From Symsagittifera roscoffensis (taxonomy: Eukaryota; Xenacoelomorpha; Acoela; Convolutidae), in the NCBI RefSeq assembly GCF_963678635.1, contig NC_087066.1:67033477-67097476 (forward strand): a DNA stretch of 64,000 bases, read 5' to 3'. Positions 26,901 through 37,479 of this stretch are shown here, one piece after another (within the stretch, counting starts at the first letter, position 1; each line of letters begins with the position of its first letter). A program made the translations under genes and the position numbers. The notes under the pieces were generated by a model, which did not search any database, was not told where the DNA came from, and worked only from the letters and a program-made list of their open reading frames with translations.

Positions 26901-29900
26901 GTGAGTTCCCGGGTCGAGGTCCGCGACCAATATTTTTCGACTTTGTCGAAAAGTTAATTTCCCGACCAAAAATCTATAGTCTGGACAGGGCTTGAAGTCG
27001 CGGGCAAACTCTGGAAATACCGCATTTTGGTCGCAATGGTCAAAAAATTAGTCCCGGTCGTCGAAAAAATAGTCGCGGCGAGTAGTAAGTAGAACAAGCT
27101 TAAACCCCCCCCCCCCCGGGGCGGGTGAGTCAGGGATGGGGTGAGAGGGAGAGTAAAATTATGTTTATTATACGTCCGACCCGTTGCACTAGGGGTTTAC
27201 TACCATTCATTTCCAGCTGGTAGAAATGCCCATGCAGAGTTTGTAACGCAAACTCGTATTTGCATGACACTGGTACAAATGCATGTACTCATATAAGTCG
27301 TTTGTTTCAATTTGGTCACAAAACTGAAATCTATATTTCCGACTTTCCCAATCGTCTTGAAAAGCTTAATTCAAATTACACTGTTAAGTATGTGTTGATT
27401 TTGCGCTTGACAAGAAACTTGAATACGTCCGGACTAACCAATTTCTTTGCCTACAAATTTCACCAAATATTTGAAAAAATCATTTATAATTTAAACAACT
27501 TGAAAATTTTTTAATACTATGTTGCTCATGTCTGTTTTGAATTTTCGTTTTGGTCATCAAAAAGTTCTCTTATTGTCTTCTTCTGGTAATTCAATCGGTC
27601 GAAAAAGTTTCGAGATCATTCTAGAACGCTTTCTGAGTATTTTTGTCTCAGCTGAAAAATCGTTTGAAATTTTTGAAATCTTTCGAAAATCAACGTTCAG
27701 AATGAGCTTTAGAAATTCTAACGTTGGCGATTGCATGGCAAAAATTTTTGATGTTTTCAGAAATGATAAATTAAGGGTATCATTAGTACCAACAATTCTA
27801 AGCAAAAGAACATTGAAAAATTTTGTCCACCCACCCCTCAAAAAATCCAAAGTTTTTTTCTAAAAAAATTGGTAATATCGGTACCATTAATTCTAAATGA
27901 AAGAACACTGAGAAAAGTAACAATTTTGGACTTTATCTTCTCAAAAAATGTTATTTTCTCAAATGTTATCTCAAATTAAAAGTTAAACCAGTATCATCAA
28001 TTCTAAGAATTAGAAGATTGAAAAAAAATGGTTTTGTTCCCCACTCTTCAAAAAATCTACATTTTTCAAAAAGTTATGTTCTTATTTTTCGCAAAAATGA
28101 TCCCAATTTAAAGGTGACATCAGTATCATCAAATCTACGAAATAGAACAATGAAAAAAAAACAATTTCGGCTTCCTTTTCCTCAAAAAAATATAAAAGTT
28201 TCAAACTAAAATTTTACTTTTGATTTAATAGAATTTATCCCAAATAAAAGGTAACATCAGTATCATCAATTATAAGTTATTCAACATTGAAAAAAGAATC
28301 AATTTCGGGCCTCATCTTCTCAAAAAAATCCAAAGTTTTAAAAAGGAATAAAATGTTTGATTCTTTCAAAAACGATCCCAAACTAAAAGTAATATCAGTG
28401 CCATAAACTCTAAGTAAAAGAACAATGAAAAAGTTTCCTATTTGCGGTATCATTTTATTTTAAATTTTATCGTAAAACAGTTATCAGAAAATGTCTTTTT
28501 CATAGTTTTTTTTGACTTTTTTCTCCTTTTTTTCTACTTAAAAAAAGAGTTTGTCGGGACAGTGGGAAGTAGCAATTACAAAATTGTCGTACTCAACAAT
28601 TTTTTAAAAATGTAGTCGATGCTTCTATCGTTTTTGCTATATACGATCGGAAAAAGAACTTAGAACCAAAAACCATGGAACAACTCAATTACAGGTTTCA
28701 GTGTAAATACCTCATTAAAACTGTTTTTTTTTTCCGAGGATTGATAGTATCAGTGACGCTGTCAATGTCAATATTTCAAAAAATTGACAGTCAAAATAAA
28801 ACCATTTCTACAAAACTTGATGCGGGAAAAAATATAGAAAAACAAAAAAACGGTACGAATCAAAAGCTTACACATAGTTTTTACAGCCACATCATCTGAT
28901 CTGTGTCAGATACCCGTTCTATCAACTGGAATGCGGTACTTGCTGAGATCAATTGGAACCACACTACTCGTCGGGTATCTTTCAAACTCATACGTTTTTG
29001 TTTCCTCAAATTTTGTCGATAATGGTTTTGTTGATGACACATAATCACAATTACTACGTTCCTTCACAAAAAGGCATCGTGTTAAAATGAACACGTTGAC
29101 GTCTATGGCGACTACCGATTCAAAGTTTTTTTGGTCAACCGCAGTACCGAACACTTATACGGAACATTTTTTACAGTATGTAATTATAAATTTGGGAATT
29201 ACATAGAAAATTGATACTTTTTAGTAGTGTTGGAACTGGCTTCTTGGAATGGTTAATTTTATCAAAAAACATCCTAGCAAAATTAGTACAGAAAATTCCA
29301 CAAAAATTTGAAATTTGCTGAGTTGCTTGATGGTTTTTAGGTTCTAAATGAGCGGCTGTGAGACGTGATTGAACAATTGGATCCATCCAAATTTGGTTTT
29401 GATGAGAATGACTATGAATATACTTGTTTTTTTTTCTCGCAACCATTATCCAATGCCCTCCTGGTGCATGTTTGGATGTTTTGACTATTTGAAATGTATT
29501 GTTCTGAAACATTGGGATGAAGCTGATAAATTAATTACGGTGTATAATAGAGTTCTGATGTACACCCTGAATAATTCTTTGAGCCCGAAAACCGTGTTCA
29601 GGCATTCAAGCCAAAAACTGTTAGGCCAACTTCTGTCTTTATAAATTATATCTGAGAAGAACAAAATAAGAAGCCGTTGTCTTGGCGCCTTCAAGTTTCT
29701 CTTAAATGTTGCTCTTTTTGACCCTTTTTCGGAATTTGCTCATTTTCGGTATTTTGCCCTTTTTTTACGACAAAATATTTTGCTTAGCATTTTTTGGCAA
29801 AAGTTTTTGTCGTTTTTTGACGCACGCCACCCCCTCAATTTTTCATTTAATTGGCTCCAAAGGCGCCTTCAGAAATGTTAGTGTTGGTTAACACAAACTG

Positions 29901-30184
29901 AAGTCATAAAAAAATTCAAAAAAAAATATATCTTTTCATATATTTAACAAAATATTTATTCAGCGCAAAAACTAAAAATTTTCTGTGCTGCGTACGAGGC
30001 TACAAAAACTTTGTTTAGCAAGGGTTGGGGATGCCAGATGACGTCAGCAACGGAGCTGCCAGAAAACGAAAGAGCGGAGATCATGGCACCTAATGGATGT
30101 CAGTTGATCGGGCTGGGGGCGAAAGAGAGCATTATAACTCCAACCCGTGTGGCTCAGCTGAAGGCACTGTGGGGATGTAACTGA
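22259..30184 (+). CDS. Secreted EGF-like protein, 6 exons
   Basis: The exons are 22259-22517, 22687-22887, 23233-23295, 23502-23544, 26610-26900 and 30019-30184. All introns are GT-AG and the phases run 1,1,1,2,2, so the joined CDS is 1023 nt with ATG and TGA ends (340 residues). Residues 1-22 or so form a signal peptide (FKLFLLLSLFQILGA). Residues 117-154 form an EGF-like cysteine pattern (C121, C126, C131, C140). The last two exons encode an aromatic, beta-rich domain containing VVDGDYSSG and ending near a C-terminal WGC, reminiscent of a galactose-binding or other extracellular beta-sandwich; that part is not securely identified. The short exons 3 and 4 rest on splice phase more than on homology. 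The intact Polinton lies 255 bp past the stop. Confidence 0.8.
22940..23225. repeat. Intronic element made of the word ACCGCTCAAA
   Basis: It opens with CCCGGGTCGAGGTCCCG and then repeats ACCGCTCAAA or its complement TTTGAGCGGT, with variants ACCGTTCAAA and TTTGAACGGT, about ten times on both strands. It lies in intron 2 of the secreted gene. The word can form many alternative hairpins. Confidence 0.7.
23865..23921. repeat. (TA)n microsatellite
   Basis: About 28 uninterrupted TA units. Confidence 0.98.
25010..25050 (-). repeat. Fragment of hairpin-repeat end
   Basis: Read on the minus strand, it gives ACTGCCCGTATCAAGGCG followed by AAGCACTGATTGTTCCGAC. This is the same order as the left ends of the repeats at 54445 and 55026 and the core of the 280 bp satellite. 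Confidence 0.6.
26905..27075. repeat. Intronic element rich in GGTCG/CGACC
   Basis: It starts with CCCGGGTCGAGGTCCGCGACC six bases after a splice donor, and repeats GGTCG, CGACC and TCGAAAA-type words in both orientations. Its opening matches the opening of the ACCGCTCAAA element at 22945. A C-run follows at about 27105. Confidence 0.5.
27770..28440. repeat. Degenerate tandem repeat, about 100-140 bp, six copies
   Basis: The landmark CAGTATCATCAATTCTAAG, in variant forms, is followed by AAAAGAACATTGAAAAA and CTCAAAAAATCCAAAGTTTT. It recurs near 27780, 27878, 27989, 28120, 28257 and 28396. Copies are diverged and vary in length. Confidence 0.7.
29171..29694 (-). pseudogene. Adenain/ULP1-like cysteine protease remnant
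   Basis: Two overlapping minus-strand frames (29694-29485 and 29512-29171) read as one protein broken by a frameshift near 29500. The second frame keeps the family's catalytic layout: a GGHW histidine motif, a following MDP aspartate, then Q and C in QISNFCGIFC. The order His-Asp-Gln-Cys is typical of C5/C48 cysteine peptidases of adenoviruses and Polintons. It is not a close copy of the protease at 40077-40514, so it comes from a different element. A host ULP/SENP-type gene is the alternative. Confidence 0.5.
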
Positions 30185-30438
30185 AGCCCGATTTAATCAC
30201 TTTAAATGCGTGATAACAAATATCCATAATAATTCAAATCGGCAAACTAAAAGCTTTTTATGAGCTTTGTTAATATGCTATCATTTTTTGAGTTCTGTCC
30301 ACTTACCATCACTTAGATGTTATAGAGGACCTCTGTCTAAGATTTTTGACGCATGTATTCCACCTTCAAAGTCGAGAAGCTGCAGTTTGCAAGTAAAAGA
30401 GAATCCCATTTAAATTGAGTACAAAGTCGGAATAAACT
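30185..30438. other. Interval between secreted-gene stop and Polinton
   Basis: This should be the 3' UTR or downstream flank of the secreted gene. The last six bases (30433-30438, TAAACT) form the left copy of the Polinton target duplication. Confidence 0.6.
30433..30438. other. Left target-site duplication
   Basis: TAAACT directly precedes the left TIR. Its partner is CAAACT at 48653-48658, with one mismatch. Confidence 0.65.
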
Positions 30439-30682
30439 AGTAGTATTGTAATCCGCCGTGTGTCCTTAGGGGGGGGGGGGGTCTTTTCGACGGTAGGGGT
30501 CTTTGGGGTCCTACCAAAAGTAGGGTCCAAAAGGACCCATCTTTTTTAAAGACCTCAAAGTACCCTGCCCGAAATAAAAAGACCCCTCTCTTAGGACACC
30601 CGACAGACAAAATACTTTGGTATTTATTTTCGCGCGGTGGTTAAATTTAATCCCTTCCAAACTTTCCCACCACTAAATAAGT
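30439..30682 (+). repeat. Polinton left terminal inverted repeat
   Basis: It matches the reverse complement of 48408-48652. It contains a 13-base G run (30469-30481), a perfect hairpin GGGTCCAAAAGGACCC (30523-30538), and an outer pair TAGGGGTCTTT/AAAGACCCCT. Homology ends near CTAAATAAGT. Confidence 0.95.
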
Positions 30683-31089
30683 ATGGGTATATCCGGCTGC
30701 GGTTTTCTCGCTTCTTTTTATCTAAAAGCTAATCCTTTTCGTTCATATAAATATGAGTTTACATAAAGTACCATTCAAATTTCCTTTTAAAAAATTTTGG
30801 TAACTATTGTTCGTTTCTCTTTCTTATTTTATTTTCAAACTTATTTCCAAGTCTCCCTTATTTTCGACTTGCACCATTTTGATTCTTTTAGCCTTACTAT
30901 TAGCTTACTTTGGGAAACTAAATACGCAATCCTGCGCTCCTGCTTCAAGGGTAAGTTGCAATTACCAGTCTCTTTTGCGCCGGTCTATTTAACTTAAGAC
31001 AATGTTTGTTGAATGTTTTATATTTACAAATGTACAGCCGTAATTCCAAGTGACAAGGCAATTTAGCCGACATTTTCAAGTGAAAAATT
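30683..31089. other. Polinton left sub-terminal non-coding region
   Basis: No gene is supported between the TIR and the end of the polymerase reading frame. It probably holds the polymerase 3' UTR. Confidence 0.5.
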
Positions 31090-34000
31090 TTATTGATCAA
31101 TTTTATCAAGTTTTCTCCTTTTTTTCTGACTAGAACGAACAGACGCTTCTGTTAGAATGAATGGATTATTGATAGGCGGAGGGTCTCTTGAACTGCTAGC
31201 TGCGCTTTCTTCTTGAAGCTCTTCCTCCGTATAGCTTTCTTGAAGAAAGCCTCAATCTGGGACCCGGAATTCCGGCGATTGCCAGCTTTCGCTGTTTTCG
31301 CTGCTATAAGTCGGGGTATTTGTCAACTGCGAGTTTGCCCACTCGCTTTCTTCCGCAATGGCCTCGAAGAACACATTTTCTTCTGTAGACCTGTGTCCAA
31401 AGGGCAATGTAGCTATCCCGTCAAATAGTAAGAACCGCTTACTATCGAAGGGTGAAAGGGCAATTCGGTTCTGCGCTATGGTTATGTTGGTATGGGCTTT
31501 CGATTTTTTTGAGTAGTTGTATATACGAAGGGTTTTTCCACTCAGTAATTGTTTCCCTGAACCTCTGGTGTGTAAGTTGCTGCTGGGAGTGTTGTACTAC
31601 TCCTTTTGCACTCCTTTTGCTAGTTGAATCTAAATGAAGAACAAAGATTAGCCCATAAACATATTTTAGCTTTGTAAGCCCATAAAAATTCGCAAGCCCA
31701 GTTCTAGTATTAATAACGAAAACGGTTCCCAAATTTGAATATTTTGAAGACTCAATATCTAATAACATTCCAATTTTTTCAATTCCAAAAAGTTTAAATA
31801 TCTTAATTCATTCCAAATCATAAAAATTCCAAATCGTGTCATTATCAAAAAATCATTCCATGTCAAAACTTTAAATTTGTTCACGTCAAAAGTTACAAAA
31901 GTGTGTTTGTGGTGAGTATTTGTTTAAAACATTTTAATTGATGAATGGTTCTTCATTTTAAGTTTTTAGATGAAGAATCAGAGCCTTTCAGGGCTAGTTA
32001 TGTCTAATTAAATTGACAGGGATCAACAAAAGTTATTAATTTGGTCCCAACAAGATCCAAAACCCCAATGAAGGGAACCCTTAATGTAACGAAATGGAGG
32101 GGCTTGGAGAGGTGCTTTTTTTTCAATACTAACCTGCATATTTCAACCAGTAGAGCTTTGGTTTCAACGCGATGAATTCTGCAATGATTTTTCCCGCCGC
32201 CTCGTCCTTAAATTTCAATACAACCTTCTTATTCACATTGCTGAATAAGAAGTGATCGCTTGGGTAGTTGGAAAAATCGAAACTATCGGTCAGTTTTTGC
32301 AGATCTGCGTATACGTCTTCGGTTTTTATCGCATAAATAAACGAATCTGTGTCACTGTATAGCAGTTCAAGGTTCATGCTTGCTTTCATTTGCCGATAAT
32401 GAAAGTAAAACATGAATCTTTTCGACAAATCCAAAATACTTGCACCAATTATCATGGGTTTGTCCCACAAAATACTCGTTACAGCAAAACAAACAGTAGC
32501 AACTTCCTCGTCGATTATCTGGAAGCTTTTCATCGTGCTCAAAGCTGTTTTTTGAAGCAATTCTCTTTCATTTCTAATAATTTCTAGTTTTTTGCGTCCT
32601 AGTTTTGTTTCCATAGTTTTACCGAATGCTGAATTTACGATGAGCTTGTAAAAGTTCTCTTCAAATTTGTTGCGCGCTGACATTCTCAATTGAGTGTTTA
32701 AATCGACAAAGGGCTCCATCCATCTACCTTGACGAAATTTTAAGACCTTAATCAATTTGGTAACTCTTAAGCCTAGTTCTATATAGAGTTTTAATGTAAG
32801 GTAGTGCAGAACGTAGCCTTCCTTTGGATCTAATGTTTGAACCAGTTTTGGTACCTTTGGTAGCGACGTGACCCCCATCTCCCCTAACATCTGTATTTGC
32901 TCGTTACTTAGTTTAACCGTGCCGATAACTTCACTTGAGGGGGCTAGCGGGTAGTCTGCAAAGTAATCTTGAAGTTCTTCAGGTATACTGAGATCCACTT
33001 CCAAAATGTATCCCCACTCAGATTTATCGTCGGTTTGCAAAATATATTCGAGACTTTCCTCAACTATTGAGAAATCTTTGATGGGAAGCGGACAGTGTTT
33101 CATAATACCCCCGTATAAATTGTTAGCGTCTATATTCAATAGATAGCTAGAGGGCTCTTCAGGATTGTAGTCTTCGAGGTATTTGTTGTTGGCTTTAAAA
33201 AAAAGGCGTGCATATATCGATGACATCTCTCCCCGTATCATTTTTTGAACCATGTTCAAATGCTCCCTTTCAGTAAGTAACTTGAGGTCTGCATTGCAGA
33301 CTTTTAAGAATGCATCGCCCGAGAGGTTACTAGCCGTGAAGTAGCATGCACAATCTAATCCGTACGTTTCGTAACAAACTTCACGAAAGGCTTCGAATAC
33401 TGAAGCGAGTAGTAGTACGTCCGTTGCTAGGTATACATCATGGTACTCGCCTAGTGATGCGCATTTCATTTCGGCGAAAACTTTAATGGCATGGTTGTAC
33501 TGACTTTTCGAAACACTTATTTCCCCTCCCTGTAAAGTGTTGCTCCACATTTTTCTAGGTGGCAGTCGGGTTTCTCGAAACTTTTCAAAACTACTAAAGT
33601 ATGAATACGGGTAGAAACCTTTTTGTTTTAGCAATGCTATCTGTTCTGATGAGTAACCAAGTTCTTCAAAGTAATTTTCCAGTAGGAAAAATTTTTCTTC
33701 CGGCAAGTATTCGACAAGTTTTGAAAGGGGGGACAGCATGAATTTATAGGATTTCATACACTTTTTTGAGTTTTCCGTTTTTATCGGTGTATGATTTGAT
33801 ATAGACCGACATAGTGAGTGATATATACTTTTCCTCAGTGGAAGGGATCACTGAGTAAGTGTTTTCGGGTTTACTGTTTGAGAGCGCTTTTATAATGAAA
33901 TGCAGATCATAGTTTGACAAGTTATGCGCTATTACGGGTATATAGTTCGCCGTTTTTCGATTGATATTGCATTCGTTATGCGCCCACCCCAAGAACTTGT

Positions 34001-35851
34001 TGGTATAGTGACAGTGATCAAGTACAACTTGGTCATTGTCAGCAAATTCTGTTTCACATATCCAACAAGTGTGCGCTTCTTCACGCGTGCAACTTGGTGT
34101 GCCAGTGAACGTGTAATATTTTCGTTTTTCGAGGTATATTTGTTTCGCCAAAGATTCGAGCGAGGCGATCAATTCCTTCATAACATTTTCTCCTCTCTTC
34201 AGTTCAAACTTTAAAACTTCACGCTTCCCCAATTCAACAACGGCCAGAGCGTAACCGCATGGTTGATGAATCTCTAGTGTTTGGGTGCTAGATTTTTCGG
34301 GGTCGGGTTGCGGTCCGTATACGGGTAGTAGTAGCGATTCCAGGTCAAAGTAAATAACTCTCGGTACATACCAGCGGGCAGTTAATTTTTTGAAACGATG
34401 AGTGTCCTTTCCCGGTTTTGGCATAGTGATTACCACTCCCTCGTCTTGGTAGCACATTTCCTGGTGCCTTTGTAGTGTATCGATGGATGAACATGTATGG
34501 AAGCATTTGCGGCAAATTTGGTTTCGGTTTCGGTGTAGTTTTCCACGCACATATTCCACAACCCTCATCAAATCAGTGATCAGCACATAGTGATGAGTCT
34601 GTCCGTTGCTGAGTAGTAGTAGGTCAACACATAGATCACTTGAGTATTTGCTGGAAACTCTCAAAGGTAGCAATTCACCTTCTTTGTACCTAATGAAAAC
34701 AAACAATTGAGTGCTCGGGTTTCTAGATGAACTTAATGTGTTATACATGATTAAACAAATGTTTTGTCAAAAAAAAAATCAATGCTCACCGGAATACATT
34801 GACTTGACAGTTGATAAGTTGTTCAAATCGGTCAATATCATATAGTCCCATTGGCATCTCGTACCAGCCTTCAATTTTCACAACATATTCTTGAGAGAGC
34901 TTGTAATTTTTCAGTTTGTTTCGATGTTGGTAGCTTTGGGCAGCAGGATAAAGAGCAGTTGTGGTCTCTGAATATCGATCATGGTACGCGGCCACAAAGC
35001 AGTATAGAAAGCACTTCTGATCGTTTCTCGTTTTAATGTTGGTGAAACTCTGTTTCACCGGTTTCAATGAATCGGGAAGGTCAATGTATGAGCCAGCACG
35101 GATAGGAAAAAATGCTGCAAAACTTACAGCCAGCTTTTCAATGTGCTCCACAATCCAACCGCTACCGTGAGAAGCGAACGTGTTGATGGCATTGACCATA
35201 TGCTCAATCATTTCCAAATATGTCTCTTTCTCGATTCCATTGAAGAAGACATTGATCATCTTAGAATTCAGATATAACATTGTCTTCTCGTGGCGTAACT
35301 CCCCGTCAAAAGTTTCGTTTGTATCGCTCGAGAACTTTATCATACTCACGTCCACATGCAGTTGAAATTTACAGGGTCCTTCCTGCACTCTTTCGTCTAT
35401 CAACGCATCAATTTTCTCTTTGTTTCGCATGATTACATTCATCAGATCCAATTCATCCTCCTTAACGCTCAACTCGTATCGTCTTAACTTTCCCCTAAAC
35501 GCAGATTCAGTTGGAGCAGATGATGTTCCCACCTCATTTCCGGGAGTCCAAATGGGTAGTTGATGGTTTTTCGACATATGTTGCCGGAACTTCTCAACCG
35601 AGAGGAAAGATTGTATGACAGTAGATACAAAGACTATCAGTTGAGACGTTGTGAGCTAGCTCGACATGCTCCCTAGCTTCTGCCAGCGAGCTGAAGGATT
35701 CTCGACATTCGTCACATTTAGTTGGTGGCGGTGGGGCTGCGAATATCTTATGGATATTTTGTTCATGTCGTCTCAAGTTCCTTGGTGAACTAAAGACTTT
35801 CGAGCAGGTCGAACAAATGACTGGTGTCTGTTTTCCACTTGAGTTAGGCAT
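31090..35851 (-). CDS. polB: Protein-primed DNA polymerase B (3 exons, frameshifted)
   Basis: This family B polymerase replicates the element. Exons are 35851-34790, 34689-32134 and 31629-31090. Intron 1 (34789-34690) and intron 2 (32133-31630) are GT-AG with matching phases. The start is followed by C2H2 fingers (CSTC, CDEC, CIYC); the third is cut by an extra base near 35610. Next come the Polinton N-terminal region, an HNH/endonuclease VII-like cysteine cluster (CWIC...DHCHYT), and exonuclease motifs FDLES, NLSNYD and YLATD. Polymerase motifs are DANNLYG, NSAFGKT and YSDTDS, then the thumb KPKLYW. A second shift (33744-33757) seems to delete a few residues. A third lies near 31450, before the usual TLPFGH end. 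The acidic tail has an in-frame TGA (31252-31254) and ends in a KKRRK nuclear signal. Corrected length is about 1,385 codons. The DTDS catalytic site is intact. Confidence 0.93.
31630..32133 (-). other. Intron 2 of polB
   Basis: The donor is CAG|GTTAGT and the acceptor TTTGTTCTTCATTTAG. It joins the thumb motif to the AKGV-containing C-terminal exon in phase 1. The 504 bp inside have no gene. Confidence 0.8.
34690..34789 (-). other. Intron 1 of polB
   Basis: A 100 bp intron with donor CCG|GTGAGC and acceptor TTGTTTGTTTTCATTAG. Removing it joins the two halves of the conserved N-terminal region in phase 2. Confidence 0.85.
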
Positions 35852-37004
35852 TGTTGGTTCAAGATTGAGTGTTCAGAAATTTTTCAAGTTTTACCAAAGC
35901 TGATTTTGACAAAGCAAAAGCGAGAAGTGAAAAGTTTTTCAAAAACAAAATTTGGATCAAGACTCTATTAATTAAACTCAATTACGTGGGTGAAGCATAA
36001 AATCAACAGTGGCTTTGAAGTGGTTGTAGTTTTGGGGCTTTACATGGTTTTATGAAATGACTGTCAATTCGATAATGGGTAAATGACTCAACTGTATTAA
36101 ACAGCATAAATACTTGTGGTTAGAGTAGCTGACAATTCCATGAAGGATCAACCCGGGAATGTTATTTCTTTTACCTAAAGTGTGTGAATGTTAACACCCA
36201 CTGCTATTATCAACTTCCCTGTTTAGTCAACTTGACTAAATTTTGAAAATATATTTGAATTTTTTTGCCACGTTTTTTTGTTTCAACCAAAATGGTAAAC
36301 CACCAATCAAGTCAAGCACGGAAGACCCACCAATCAAGTTAAGTCAAATATACCTGACAAAAATGATAAAGGGTAGTTGAGAATTTTGTTCATTTCTCAA
36401 ATAAATTAGTATTCTATGACAAATTTCACATATAGTTCATCAAAAGATTGATGCAGGGCCGTTTGGTACAGTAGGCAATAACTACCCGGCAGTGCTATTT
36501 ATTAGGAACCTCTGAAACGCTTGCCCCACTGTAATGTTGGGTCAAAAATTTGAGTTGTTTCATTTTTAGTACATACTCTTGTAGTGAAAAAAAAAAATTA
36601 CAAAAAACTTTTTTGTCTCCAAATCCAATGAAACCTGGTCCAATCAATTTGTCGTGATTTATTGGACAGGGTTGTAACCCATGTTGAAAAATCTAGAAAA
36701 AAAACATATTTTGAATTTTTTAACCATTTTAACCTGAAAATGAGTATTATTAAACGTGAAATCTGTTATAGACATGTAATTTTGTTATATATAATGCTTT
36801 ATACTGGCTCATAAACTCTCTAAAGTCTACTCCAGGACATATTAGAGAGAGAGAGAGAGAAAAAAAAACAAAAACAGAGAGTGTAAAGAGCCAAAAGTAA
36901 CTATGGTTGATTAACCGGCAGAATTGCTGAACCCATCCATAAATAGCTTTCTTTTGAAAAAGCTATATCCCAAAAGGGATAATAATGGGGTTTATGGATC
37001 GTCA

Positions 37005-37039
<35 letters not shown>

Positions 37040-37479
37040 ATCTTTTTCTGTGTTAATATTTATATTTTGAAAACTATTATGAAAAAACATAACAAAAACA
37101 TTTTTATGTTTTTTGTTTCAACATCATTAGATAAAATCTTAGGAAGAGTATTCAGTTTATTTTTTTTGATTTTTCGAAATGAGCATTTAAAAAAACTGAT
37201 ATAATTAAGTTTGATTTGACCAGAAATTTATCAAAATTTATACTTTTAGACTTTTATGCCGACTTTTTAAAGTTATTTTGATTTTTTTTCTATTAATTTT
37301 TTCTTTTGTTTTTATTTCCTTTCTATTGATTGAAAATCACAAAGCAAACTTTAAATTAGAAAAAAATCATAAGCAAAACGTAAACAAAGATTCAGCCACA
37401 ATAATAAAACTTATCAAACTAAATAATAAACCCCCAAACTGGTGCACTCTCGGTGGAAACAAAGTTTTTTTTTGAGTTT
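35852..37479. other. Polinton intergenic region upstream of polB
   Basis: 1.6 kb without a gene. The part next to 35851 should hold the polB promoter. It contains a direct repeat of ACCCACCAATCAAGT-type sequence (36300-36345) and the purine/pyrimidine-flanked hairpin cluster at 36844-37037. Confidence 0.6.
36844..37037. other. Cloverleaf-like hairpin cluster flanked by (GA)n and (TC)n
   Basis: An (AG)8 tract at 36844-36860 faces a (TC)15 tract at 37007-37037. Between them are three perfect stems: CCATAAA/TTTATGG (36937-36943 with 36991-36997) enclosing TAGCTTT/AAAGCTA (36944-36950 with 36959-36965) and TATCCC/GGGATA (36966-36971 with 36976-36981). The inner stems are adjacent, giving a three-way junction. 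All can form in DNA or RNA. Confidence 0.7.

Larger units (their letters stand above)
27076..30018. other. Intron 5 of secreted gene, repeat-rich
   Basis: It holds the degenerate tandem repeat at 27770-28440 and a protease relic at 29171-29694. A minus-strand open frame at 28906-29154 (82 codons) follows the relic in the same direction and could be part of it, but resembles nothing I recognise. Confidence 0.5.

Noticed and set aside
31213-31428. Plus-strand ORF at the left end of the Polinton
   Set aside because: It is antisense to the polB C-terminal tail, which explains its openness.
36844-37037. tRNA gene in the hairpin cluster
   Set aside because: The stems do not match tRNA arm lengths and there are no box A or box B sequences.
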